DNA of 64,000 nucleotides from Ustulina deusta. Its lineage: Eukaryota; Ascomycota; Sordariomycetes; Xylariales; Xylariaceae. The stretch covers positions 248,001 through 312,000 of the forward strand of contig JAJNNX010000024.1 of assembly GCA_023159155.1 (NCBI GenBank). The letters run 5' to 3'. The number at the start of each line of letters is the position of its first letter. Within the stretch, counting starts at the first letter, position 1. Below the pieces are notes generated by a model that searched no databases, had not been told where the DNA came from, and saw only the letters and a program-made list of their open reading frames with translations. This document shows, piece after piece, positions 20,741-31,312 of this stretch. The position numbers and the translations under genes were made by a program.

Positions 20741-22345
20741 TTACTTCCCAAGATACTCCCCCCCGGCAGCCCTCTGGCAAAGGCCCTTCATCACTTCGGC
20801 GCTCTTCCGAAAATCGTCCACATCGATGTATATCATGCCGCTTAGGCGCCACCAGAGCGCGCCGCGGTACACGCAGGTCTGAAAGTAGCAGCCGCTTTCG
20901 CGGACGCCCATTTCCTTGAACCACTGGATGACCTTCGCGGCGTGCTGGAGCGGTATCGTGGCTTTGTCTTCACTTACCCTTTCGTCGCCAATTCTTGAAT
21001 CGTCGTTGTTGGCGGCGAGCTCGAGGGGGAGCCGCACGTTGGCGAAGTAACATTCGCGCATGCGCGAGTCTGGACTGTCCATTATTTCTGTCCCGAGGAT
21101 GGATGCGGCTGCTTCGCCGCCTTTTCGGGCTATGGACCGGCAGTATCCCCTGATCGCGTCCTCGCCGCCGCAGATCTGGGCGCGGAAAGCTAAGGCGGCT
21201 AGTGATGGTGGTTAGCCGGCTAGGGATTTCGGATGAGGGGGATGCATATATGCTGATATGCTGTTATCGCCAGGGGAGTAGAGATATGGTTTACGTACGC
21301 TGGACCATCAAGAAATTTGTCATGTCGAGAGTAGCTAAATGAGAGGTGCGTTAGTAGTGATACTAGCGACTTGGTTAATAAAACATGGGATATATATATA
21401 TGTTACTCCCAAATTGCCATTTATATTGCGCAAGGACTTATAACGCGTCGGTAATCACCCACCGATGAAATTAAACAGCTCGACAAACGCATTGCTGTCC
21501 TCTCCGGCTTCGCCAGCGTGCTTCCGAAAGCGATAGCTCGTCGGAAGACTCGTGCGGATGAGCTTCTGGTTACGCTTAGGCACGTACAGCGCCGAGACGC
21601 CCCGCGGGACGAAAAGCCACTTATTTAGGCTGGTCATGAGGAAATCCGGGTTCAGCTTCGCGAGGTCGATGTCGACGTGTCCGATCCCATGGGCGCCGTC
21701 GACGAGAACCAAGGCCCCCTCGGCTTGTAGGGCCGGGACAAGGATTTCAAAGGGGATTCGCAGGCCCGGCATGCTTACTATCGTGTCGACGATGGCTAGA
21801 CGGACGCGTTCTCTAACTTTCCCATCCCCGAGGTCCTGGTTCTGATTGATTCTCCTCGCGGCTCCTATGACAGCATCTACGAGCTCGGCATCCGTCAGTG
21901 GAATTTTTAGAGGAACGACTTCGACGCGAACGCCGAAGGTTTCTTCCAGCCAAGCAAGGCCCCCGCGCGCCGATTCGTACACAACTTCGTAGACGAGGAT
22001 CACGTCACCCGGTTCCCACTTCAGATTTTTGAAGACAGTATCCGAGCCCGTTGTAGCGTTGGGCACGAACACAAGGTCATCTGTCTCGCAGTTCAAAATG
22101 TCCGCTGTCGCTGCGCGCGACTCGCGTAGGCGCGTCGGCCATTCTAGCACGAGGAACCGGTCCGGCGCTGCTTCTACTTCGGCACGTAGCGCTGCGTGTG
22201 CCTCGCGCACTGATACGGGGTATGTCCCATATGACCCGTGATTAATCGGTGTATATTCTGGAGAAAAGGCGAAGTGTGCGTCTCGCATTACCCGGCCGAA
22301 TGGGACGATTGGGCTCGCCGGGGATGGGGATGCGGTCGAAGCCAT
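20741..22345 (-). CDS. Class V aminotransferase-fold PLP enzyme (isopenicillin-N-epimerase/cysteine-lyase-like)
   Basis: Three exons: 22345-21463, 21334-21299 (36 nt) and 21198-20741, all joining in phase to 458 residues. The N-terminal half has the INHGSYGTYP start typical of the family. NATTGSDTV is the cofactor phosphate region, VLVDGAHGIGH carries the PLP-binding Asp, and SLNKWLFVPRG carries the Schiff-base lysine. The last exon carries the small C-terminal domain (AFRAQICGGEDAIRGYC onward). Fungal relatives act as cysteine desulfhydrases, epimerases or the C-S lyase of ergothioneine synthesis (Egt2-like). The sequence alone does not separate these. There is no targeting signal, so it is probably cytosolic. 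Confidence 0.85.
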
Positions 22346-23214
22346 GACCGCCAGTTGTCTTAAGAGCTGCTATTCGTCGGCGTCCTTCATGTAGTAAAGA
22401 GGGGGGGAAGTATATATCGAACGTAAGTTATTTAATTTGAAGTAATCGAGCAGAGTGGCTGGATTTATGAGAAAGATCGATGTGAGGAGCTGACGATGGA
22501 TTGATCGACTTAGAGAATGCGGTTCCGTTCCCGGGGTCCGGAAGTTGGGCTGAGATCTGTTGTCGCCGGCCCTTTACCTTATTTAAACATGGGTATACAC
22601 GTATATCCATTTCCACCCAAAGCCGATATTCGCCATACGTGCCTAACCTTATGCAAGTAGGTAGGTGACACGGCGGCACATCCCCACGCCTCCACTCTGC
22701 ACGTTGCCGAAGCCGAAGCCGAAGCCGGAATATAAGTTATGCGCCCTCCCGATTTACGTCTGGACAAACTGGCCGGGAACAATGTGGAAAAACTTGCCTA
22801 TTCATAACCGATGCGGGAAAAGCCAATGTGTCAAATACATATTCAAAGGGGTGACAATCATAAAATAAAAATAACCCGAGGTTTTAATGGGAAACCTCCA
22901 TGTCTTTCTTCCTTTCATTCTACTCCAGTTAGGCTTGTTCATCAGTCGTTATTAAGAGGGAAGATTAGCTAGAAGGAGAAAAAGCATCCTATTCGCTGCG
23001 ATAATAGAGCCAAGTACCACACAAAAACGCCTTTTGAATGCAAAACTGACTCGTATGAATACCGCACGCGCTCATAATCAAGCTGCTTGTCACCTTCTTT
23101 AGTTTTTTGGCATGGTACGTTTAGCAGTTGTTGTACGATGCGGTTAGACACGGCTAGTGATCATTACTACTTTGTTCAAGCCCTAGGTTGGATTGGATGC
23201 GGTATTGCTCGCGA
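22346..23214. other. Intergenic region, aminotransferase promoter side
   Basis: About 870 bp upstream of the minus-strand aminotransferase and downstream of the U-box gene. A short GCCGAA triplet-like run occurs near 22709-22726. No gene was recognised. Confidence 0.35.
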
Positions 23215-24224
23215 TCACCAGTCGACGGCCCAGCCGTTCTGTTCCAGGAATTCTTCGCAAGCCTGCTTAAGTCCCAAATTTGGGCGCAATTCAGCAGGAT
23301 ACAAAGGTTCTCTGGTGATTGGGTCGATCGGTTGTCGCCGTAGAGCCTCCAAGATGGAGGCTCTTTCATACGATTTGCCGGTCTTGGTCTGTTTTGCATG
23401 TTATGTTAGTTCGTAGTTCAGTCCCTACCACGGCCAAGAATCACGTACGACGACAGGATCAACCATTATACCAAAACTAATGTCATCGATGACCCAGTCG
23501 GGCACCTCTCGCTTCTTTTCCTGCGCCGCCCTAGCAGCCTCGAAGGTGGCGCGGAGACGATGGATCTTGTCATTCGACTCTTGGTTGACCTCGATTCGCT
23601 CCGTCTCATCGGCACAGAGAGCGAGGTTGTCGCTTCGTTCACGCTCCATAAGGGAAATGACTTGCTTCTCGAGCTCCTGGCCCTCGCGCGACCGCCTCTT
23701 CTCCAATTCCTCCCAGCGGTCTTTCTTGCATCGTAATACCTGGGCAGTAAAAGGCGCCAGGGTCTTCTCGCCCAGTTCGCAGGCCAATCGGTACGCTAGT
23801 AGAGAGTTCTCGAGAGCACCGTCGAAGTCGTTTAAGGCCAGTAAGCATTGGGAGAGGATGAAGTGGGCCTTCTTGTTTGGGCCGCTCATGCCGAGGCAAG
23901 TGTGACAATCCGCGCTGGCCGACTCGTACAGTTCAAGCCTTAGCCTCGACATGGCGCGGTTCGTGTAGAGGGTATGATTAGTATCATCCACAATTATACT
24001 AACGGAGAAAAGCAAGGTCAGCTAATCGCGGCAGACTGAGATGGCCCGAGGGAACCCGGCGATGGCTGATGATAGGCATGGACGCCGGCGCAGCAGAGCC
24101 ACTGAGTACACACTGACGCTTTGGAATAGAGGCTTTCGGCAGCGACATAATTGCCCAAGGTAAAATGCTTGTTCCCCTCGGCTTTCAGGATCTGGGCTTT
24201 CTCGAGATCATCGTTTGTCATCAT
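23215..24224 (-). CDS. CHIP/STUB1-like TPR + U-box E3 ubiquitin ligase
   Basis: Three exons: 24224-24118, 23998-23449 and 23388-23215. The phases agree, giving 276 residues, close to animal CHIP (about 300). The N-terminus carries TPR helices (KAEGNKHFTLGNYVAAESLY, YTNRAMSRLRLELYESASAD, AHFILSQCLLALNDFDGALE) that in CHIP bind the EEVD tails of Hsp70/Hsp90. A charged coiled-coil follows (RSREGQELEKQVISLMERER). The C-terminal U-box reads DDISFGIMVDPVV across the last splice into TKTGKSYERASI, then PIDPITREPL. This is the E2-binding fold without zinc. The role inferred from the family is ubiquitination of chaperone-bound misfolded proteins in the cytosol. The U-box is only complete when the 60-bp intron 23389-23448 is removed. 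Confidence 0.9.
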
Positions 24225-26466
24225 GATGGCTGGCGGGAGGCTCGAACGGATTGCCGATGGTGTCGGAGTTGGCGGGGGCGAGGAAGCGAGAGGGGTAGGC
24301 GATGGAGGAGTAGGCGATGCGCCGTCGCGGGGTTCGGCACAACCAACACCAAGCTCGCAGGTCGGGTTCGGTCACGATGGCGGGCGACGGTTGGTCGCGT
24401 AGTGGCCGGGGGTCGGAAGGCAGCAGGCGAAGGGCGAATAAGGCAAAGGGGTCGATAGGGGGATCCGACGGAGGCTCGGGCTTAGTCGATGGTCGCCCCA
24501 GCACATAAAGAGCCGATTTGGAGGCAACGTCAATCAGTTAATGCGTTTTGGCGGATGCTGTATGCCGTGTGCTGTGTGCTGCGGGCTGTCGACGGTCTGG
24601 TAGTAGCGGACAAAGACCCTACACAAGGCCGTCTCAATCCAAGTCGTGGGGGTGAGAGTCGGTGAATCAATCAATCAATCAACCCATTCATTAATCAATT
24701 AATCAATCAATTGGGCGAACAGCAAGACGTGGTCTGACAGACGAGGGAGGCATTCACTAGAGCAGGTCATGACAACCGTTGCAGTTCACGGCCACACATA
24801 ACGTGCCAGATTGGAGGAAAGAGCGAGGCGAATGGAATGGAGTGGAAAAGCGTATTGTGTGCAAGGAATGGAGGTGTTGTGGCAGCCTCGGAGGTTGAGT
24901 CGGGTCGGTTCTGTTTGCTGTAGGTATCGAGAAGGGATGGATAAGTAGGTACCTGGGGAGCGTGAACGATGATGATGGTGGTGTTGTTCCTGTTACGGAC
25001 CTGAAGCACTGTTAGCCCTCTTCCTCCCCGGAGAGGTACCTGGGTCTTACCAACATACCTGCCTAACCTCTCAGGTACACCTACCCGACCTGAGTCGCTA
25101 CCGCCGTTGCGGTGCAGCCGTATATTTTCAGGTCGCATGCATTTGTAACGAGGCGAAACTTCGAGAAGGTCTACCTTAGTTACGGTACTGTAGTGGTTGA
25201 GGTGGGACTTTCTTAGCACATACAGTAGTGTCGAAGGCTTGGACTTCGGATGTCTGACAGAGAGCGTCGCAATGCTGCATGCTGCTAGTGTACCCAAGCG
25301 TACTTATGTAGGCCCCACCCAGCTGGCTGCGCTATGTTAAGTACCTACCAATGGGCAATAGCTACTCCAGCTTCTCCCGGACAGGATACCTATAGGTAGC
25401 CAGTGGAGGTACCGAGCCGTTCCCTTGCGAAGGCAGTGTACTTCTGCTGTGACACTAGGCTAGGAAAATTCGACTTGGCATTTCATTCTGCCTGGTCTTT
25501 TTTATTTCATCCAACCAATCTCACAGAGGGCACGAATAAGGGTGAAAGGGCACTTTTAGGCATACTTTTATTCCATACATTTCCACTACCAGTAGGATTT
25601 TCTTCTCATCCCAGAATTCAGGCACCCCCAAACCACAAGGATAACAGAGATCTACACATACAGGGCCCCGGTATAAGGACATGAACTGGGATTATCAAAG
25701 AAATACTCGCTGCATTCGACATTATTTGGACAGTGATACTATGTAGGTAGGTATCATTCAATCTGAAACATGCCACGTGGTAAACTCTGCAATATATAGT
25801 TAGTTGTATGGATAAATGTGGAAGTTCGTTAACAAAACATCTTCCTTCTCATCTCACCCGTTATGTCATCGAAGAATCCCTCACCCTATCTTCAAATCAT
25901 GAAACACCGTCTAATCTCCAGGGTTATACAATCTAATTTTTGTTTTTGTTTTTTTTGCATGTTTGTTTCTCTACTTTTGACCCTGGAGCCTTACTACGGT
26001 CGCAAACTGGTAAATGCCCACCCCACAGAATCCCATCCGCTTCCAAGACGCCAGAAGCCGTGCTCTATGCACTATTTACCGCTGGATACTCACTTTCAAC
26101 AATTTCCCATACACAACACAATGTACACAGTTGCAAGACCCAATTTAGAGCAAACGATTCATGTTTTCCACGGTGGTATATATACTGGCATTGCTGCAAT
26201 GCATGTACAAGGATAATCAAATATCTACAGGATCCCGACTTGGCGACCCCTCTTAGCGTATAAAAGAGGAGCATTCAACCATTCAACGCAACGGGGAAAA
26301 GAGAAAAAAAACCAAACAGCAGGTTGGGCTAATCCGGGCATTAATGCGATTCCGACTTTCTCTTTTTTCCTCTTTCTTCTTTTTTTTCTTTCTTTTTAAT
26401 CTCTCTCGTGTTTCCCGTCATCTCGTCGCTGTCATAATGAGACAGCGCAACATAACCTCTAGTTCC
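24225..26466. other. Intergenic 2.2 kb
   Basis: This is the promoter side of the U-box gene and the 3' side of the CFEM gene. Several frames of 60-176 residues exist (largest 24767-25297, minus) but none has a domain, a signal peptide or in-phase partners. It contains an AATC microsatellite. Confidence 0.4.
24665..24712. repeat. AATC microsatellite, interrupted
   Basis: AATCAATCAATCAATCAA followed by related TTAATCAATTAATCAATCAA. A simple repeat about 440 bp upstream of the U-box gene start. Confidence 0.85.
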
Positions 26467-27370
26467 TTACAGCAGGTAAGCCACGCCACAGGCGAGCAGC
26501 ATGCCGGCGAGACCAGCGCCGATACCGGCCTGGGCGCTAAGTGAACCGGCACCCTGGGTCGGCGTTGAGGTGCTAGCGGGCGCGGAGCTGGATTCAGAGG
26601 TGGGGCTTGGTGGCTCCGTGGTGCTGCCGACCGAGGTGCTGAAGCCGGACGATCCAGTTGACAGGATCGTCGTGCCTGGGTAGTCAGTCGAGGATGGCGT
26701 GGTGCCCCCAGATGTTGGAGCTGTAGATACAGGGTAGCTAGAAGTAGAATCATCGGTGGGAGTAGTAGTCTCAGTAGCAGTCCCGGTAGTCTCGGTAGAC
26801 GTCTCGGTGGGTGTCTCGGTAGGGCTATCCGTCGGCGTCGCCGTAGGAGTATCCGTGGGAGTCTCAGTGGAAGTCTCAGTGGAAGTCTCAGTGGAAGTCT
26901 CAGTGGAAGTGTCTGTGGGAGTGTTAGTGGGAGTCTCGGATGGACTCTCCGTGGTTGTCGTAGGGGTAGAAGTCGGAGTATCCTGACTAGAGGTGGTGGT
27001 GGCTGTGGTTGTTGGGGGGCTCGTCGAGGTTGAGCCACCCCCGCCACTCCCCACGGCAGCACAGAATTTGTCGATACCCGTCTGCACACTCCCTTTTCAT
27101 TTGTCAGTTGTCATGTTTCTGCGTTTAGGAATAGGTGTGCATACCATAGTCAGCCTGGCTGCACGCGTCGCGCAGGCAGACCTCGCCGTCTCGCCGAACT
27201 GTGTAGATCAACGAGCAGATGCAGCTGTTGTCATCGGTGGCACAAGTCGTGTGCTGGGCGACGGAATCGGCGATGCACGAGGGTCCGCAAGCTGGGATAA
27301 AGTCGTTGATGCTGAGGGCAGCAGCCATGGCGGCGAAAGCCGGGAGCGCGAGGACTCGAAGAGGTGCCAT
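26467..27370 (-). CDS. CFEM-domain GPI-anchored cell-wall protein
   Basis: Two exons, 27370-27145 and 27092-26467, in phase, 283 residues. The signal peptide is MAPLRVLALPAFAAMAAALS. The CFEM domain has eight cysteines in the expected spacing (PACGPSC, TTC, NSCIC with an Asp two residues before, EVC, DAC, KFC), split by the 52-bp intron. Then comes about 150 residues of Ser/Thr/Pro/Glu-rich linker with tandem STET units, and a C-terminal hydrophobic tail (AGIGAGLAGMLLACGVAYLL) preceded by small residues, the GPI-attachment pattern. CFEM proteins sit in the wall or plasma membrane. Known members capture haem or act as adhesins or effectors; which applies here is not visible. The start is set by the signal peptide, as the upstream in-frame ATG adds a non-signal extension. 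Confidence 0.9.
26861..26908 (-). repeat. 12-bp in-frame tandem repeat in CFEM linker
   Basis: Four perfect copies of a 12-bp unit (GTCTCAGTGGAA on the plus strand) encode repeated Ser-Thr-Glu-Thr. Diverged copies extend the array on both sides (26755-26950). The unit length keeps the frame, so copy-number change would only alter linker length. Confidence 0.9.
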
Positions 27371-29548
27371 TTTGATGAAGATAGATGTTCCAGTTAAGGG
27401 CGGTAGGGCGGTTGAAAAGGGCTCTGTTTCGACAAACGTGGCCGTTTGTCTGCAAAATAGGAAACAGGACACAACAGGCGAAGGTTCGTCGAGTCCTCGA
27501 GGTTGCGGGAATGGGAGACAATCCTTTTATAGATAAACGGATGTAGGACAGCCAATAATAGAGGCGTTGGTCAAAATATCGACCTGTTAATGTCCTTATG
27601 TCAGGTATGTATAGGACTGGGTGCCAGGGTCCCTTTCTAGCAGGTGATGGGAGAAAATGGCCCCGTATCTGGTGTACTTATATTCTCGGGCAGCAGGTAG
27701 ATAATTTGGGGATCGGCAGGGAGCTACGATGACAAGGCTCATGGCCCCAGAAATGACACTACGTCTTTCCCGTCCCGACGGACGCCAAGCACGCATGACG
27801 GCTTCTGAGTGGGAACGATGGTGACCCAATCTCGGTGCACAATGGCTGAAAGTGGCCAGAAAGAGGCCGAGGTTACAGCGCACTTGGGCCATAGTTGGCA
27901 GTTGTCAGGCATTGCCGTTGCTTAGCCTCCCTGTGCTGTGCCGTCATAAGCCTCCGTGTCCCAGAGGGTTGTTTCATCCTGGGCCAATCAAACGCTACGA
28001 TGAGCCCGGTGAGGGGCTGTCCAACTACCGGATTAGGCAGGAGGGGCGTCTGAAACGAAGGAGCCCAGAGACTGTGTCCATACAGTTTAGCCCGACATCC
28101 TCTGGCCGGTGCCGTGTTCCTGAGAGAGAGAGCCAAACTCGTATAAGATGGACGTAAGAGGTAACGTACCATTGGGTGTAAGTCGCTGTTTCTCACCTTT
28201 TTACCTCCTTCACCCCGCAATATGCCCCTTGGCATCGCCCCGATCCTCCCTGTCGGCATTACCATGTAGATCCCAAGCAGCATTCCTATTTCAGCAGACC
28301 AACCACGCATCGTGATTGGGCATTGCCCACCAAGCTTGCGTCGGTGACAAGCTAGCTGGGACCCTGCATTTCGTGTTGAGTTTGCATGAAAGACCACGTG
28401 AAGCAGGTCATCACATGGTTCGACCCGTTTGCATCGCTGCAATGCATCATGTTCCCAATTCATGTCTACGTGTGTTGATCATATGTCCTAGATGCGGCGT
28501 CATCTCGTTAAGAAACCAGGGTTTTGTTGCTCTGGATGTCAATTGGGTGCCAACCAATACACAGGGAAACCAAGGCGAACTGGCTTAGAAGTGAGTTGGA
28601 TCAATAATGTGCGCAGCTGTGTTGGATCAGAAGCTACTACTTCATTGGACAATATTCTCTGGTGACACCTTGCTCATAACCCTAGGTACCCATGATCCGA
28701 CCGGATCATACCTACTTAGAAGCAGGCACAGGTATATAGGGGTACTTGCTGCTCTTATACAGGGAGATAGGCTAAAGCTATACTTCCTAGCATAATGATA
28801 TAACTTTTGAATTAAATAATAGAAATCAAGGGAATTTAGCGCAATTAACTAGCGATGTTCTAATGCAGGGAGATTTGGCTAGATTGGATGATAGCCACAA
28901 TGTGGCTGTGAACCCCCTGGATCAGTCACATATATCGACCGAGGTATACTTTCAGCACTTGCGACAAACTTGTTTTGATAGCGCAACTTGACCACTCGCG
29001 AAATCCAATCGCAGTTTCAAAATGTCTTTTAAATTGCTTCTCCCCGAATTCTACACCCTGCACTCCTCTAAACAATAATGTCTACGAATGGATCTCCCTT
29101 CATAAGTAACCCCTTTCTTGCTAATACCTCAACCCCACATCAGAAGTCCTAAGCACCGCAGTGTATGTACATTAGTCGCGACCTCCCAGCTTGACCACCT
29201 CGGACGTGCATGCATACAAGAAATACCCCCAACAATCCGACATACACGATTGTGGCGCACTTGCGACATACGACGTTCATATGTCCTTCATTACTGCTGC
29301 GCTAGATTTCGCTAAAAAAAAGTCAAGATGTCAGGGCGTTTGGCCCAAGAGTGAAGACGGATCACAGCTAGGCCGCGGGTAGGTCGCTCCTAGGCAAGTA
29401 TATGGGTAAGGGCTCAATATTATTAATTCCCGAGCCGTATCTTATCTAGTTGGCAGGACTCGGGACTTTATGAATCAGGATCTTCCACTGTATATACACT
29501 AGGGGGTGTCTTCTACTCCCCTTTCACAGTATCGCCTAACATAAATGC
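27371..29548. other. Intergenic 2.2 kb, no gene recognised
   Basis: Open frames of up to 196 residues (27873-28463, minus) lack domains, and the opposite strand is open too, so they look like chance. The DNA is of normal composition up to about 28.6 kb and then more A+T-rich. No RNA gene was seen. Confidence 0.4.
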
Positions 29549-30746
29549 TTACATATGGGCTGAGATACCCGGGTGGATGATTTCGAGCTTCTCGAGGAGC
29601 TCACCGAAGAATCTTTGTTGAACTTCTTGGCCCCATGACCCTGTGACGTGACTTGCAGGGCTTGAAGCTATATCAGTAAGTTACTTGGCGTGAAGATGGC
29701 GGGGGGACTCACCACTGGACCTTGCAGTTTGATAGATATTGACCATTAGTATCCGGGCCCGCCAATACACCATGAACTAGAGCACGACTGCCTTCCTCGG
29801 TCGAACGAGCCATCGCTGATTCGAAAAATTGAAACCCGGCTGTGCCCTGACTCTCCTTGGCCAGGCTAGACTTACAGAAACTGGGATTTGGCGTGTTGAG
29901 AATACACGGTCCTCCCCCCGACGATCTAGACCTTTCAGCGAACTCGCGCACTGCATAAATGACGAGCAACTTGCTGAGATTATATCGGCCGGCCATCTTA
30001 GAAGTTTCACGGTCATTGAGTCTGTCCATGATCTTGCGGTTTCCCGGTTGCAGTTCATCCAGAGGCGCCATGTAATGCAATGCGCTGTTTGGTATTGTGA
30101 ACCGAGGGATGTTGCCAGTCTTTTGGTGAGATTCGCACATTTTCGGCAGAAGAAGTAGGTAGAGTAGGAAAGTGCTGATAACATTGACGTTGACTGCGAC
30201 ACTCGGAGTCAGTTATATCGTAATTTGGATCGCGATTTAGTGTTTTGGAAGTTTTTGGAACCTCTCCTGCTCCCAAAAAGAAACCTTGTGCTCTGAAAGT
30301 TGCAGGAATAATGGTTTCGAGAATTACTCACGGTTCTTTTCGTTGCCCTCGCTGAGCCCGAATTGGGTCGTCATCAAACCCGCATTGGCTAGGACGCCAT
30401 CGAGGCGAGGAAGCTCGGAGACGGAGCTGGCGAAGGCTTTGATGGACTCATAGCTATCCATATCAATGCGCCATACGTCTATCGAAGACTCGGGCTTGCT
30501 AGTTGAAGCTAGGATACTCTTCTTGGCCGCTTCGCCCTTGGTTGTATCTCGACAAGCCATAATCAGCTTTCCCACTCCGAGCTGCGAAAGATGCTTGCAG
30601 GCTTCATAGCCGAGGCCTGCGTTCGCCCCTGTCACAACGATGATAGACTTTGACAGCTGCGGAGTGCTGGTAGGAAGGGGAAGCGTGACAAAGTATTTTC
30701 CGTATACCACGGAACCAACCCCATGAAGTACTGAACCAACAGACAT
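29549..30746 (-). CDS. Short-chain dehydrogenase/reductase (retinol-dehydrogenase-like)
   Basis: Three exons: 30746-30332, 30193-29713 and 29660-29549, in phase, 335 residues. The NAD(P)-binding motif is TGANAGLGYE (TGxxxGxG) at about residue 40, followed by KLIMACRDTTKGEAA with the basic residue favouring NADPH. The NAG motif is LANAGLMTT. The catalytic Ser lies in IPNSALHY and the YxxxK pair in AGRYNLSKLL. The C-terminus ends EKLEIIHPGISAHM. This is the classical/extended SDR layout common in fungal secondary metabolism. It is divergent from a Zn2Cys6 regulator 566 bp away, a typical arrangement for a pathway gene with its own regulator. The substrate is unknown. Confidence 0.85.
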
Positions 30747-31312
30747 TGTGATATAGGAAGGGTCTCTTGAAATTGATAGAAACTTGTGCTACGCTGCGTT
30801 ATCTTATGAAATGTGATCACCCCTTGGGTATTTCGAAGGCACATTTTATATTCACCATCCGAGCAACAAAAGCCTCCCGTTTTACTCTCGCATTACGGAC
30901 CTAATACCTCCTTACGCCATGTTCAGAGGCCTTCGTAATGATGGAAAGCTGACAAAGAGGTATGTTGACTTCCAGTCGGAGATAGGCATAGCATATAGCA
31001 AAAAGATAAGCCAAGTCTAATAAACATGCCTAGCATTCAATCCTCAGTGGCGGAGCGTGTGTTGAACTCCCGTCACTCGGGGGGCCTGCGGAGTTAATAT
31101 CCCCGCCCCGCAGACGGGTCTACACTAAAGCACATCCGTATTAGTCGCCGTTAGCTGCCGATCACAAGCTGTAGACTGGCTGGTATATAGGATCTGTAAG
31201 CCCACTCAATCTAATTATAGCTATCATCTCTCGTGGTTCATTTTTCCAACACCACAACGATTTGGGATCTGACATTACCTCCGGAAATTTTAATCCATGA
31301 TACACCATAGCT
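30747..31312. promoter_or_regulatory. Divergent promoter shared by SDR and Zn2Cys6 regulator
   Basis: This 566-bp region drives two genes in opposite directions. It contains a G+C-rich patch near 31070-31120 with an inverted repeat CTGCGG-N16-CCGCAG (31086-31113), within otherwise A+T-rich DNA. Zn2Cys6 proteins usually bind paired CGG triplets, so this is a candidate site. Confidence 0.5.
31086..31113. promoter_or_regulatory. CTGCGG/CCGCAG inverted repeat, candidate Zn2Cys6 operator
   Basis: Perfect 6-bp arms (CTGCGG 31086-31091, CCGCAG 31108-31113) are separated by 16 bp. Both arms contain the CGG core. Binding is inference only. Confidence 0.35.

Noticed and set aside
24767..25297. 176-residue minus-strand frame upstream of the U-box gene
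   Set aside because: No domain, low-complexity codon pattern and a promoter position; probably chance.
26418..27089. Arg/Leu/Pro-rich 223-residue frame opposite and within the CFEM gene
   Set aside because: A shifted reading of the Ser/Thr repeat; it has the repeat periodicity but no domain.
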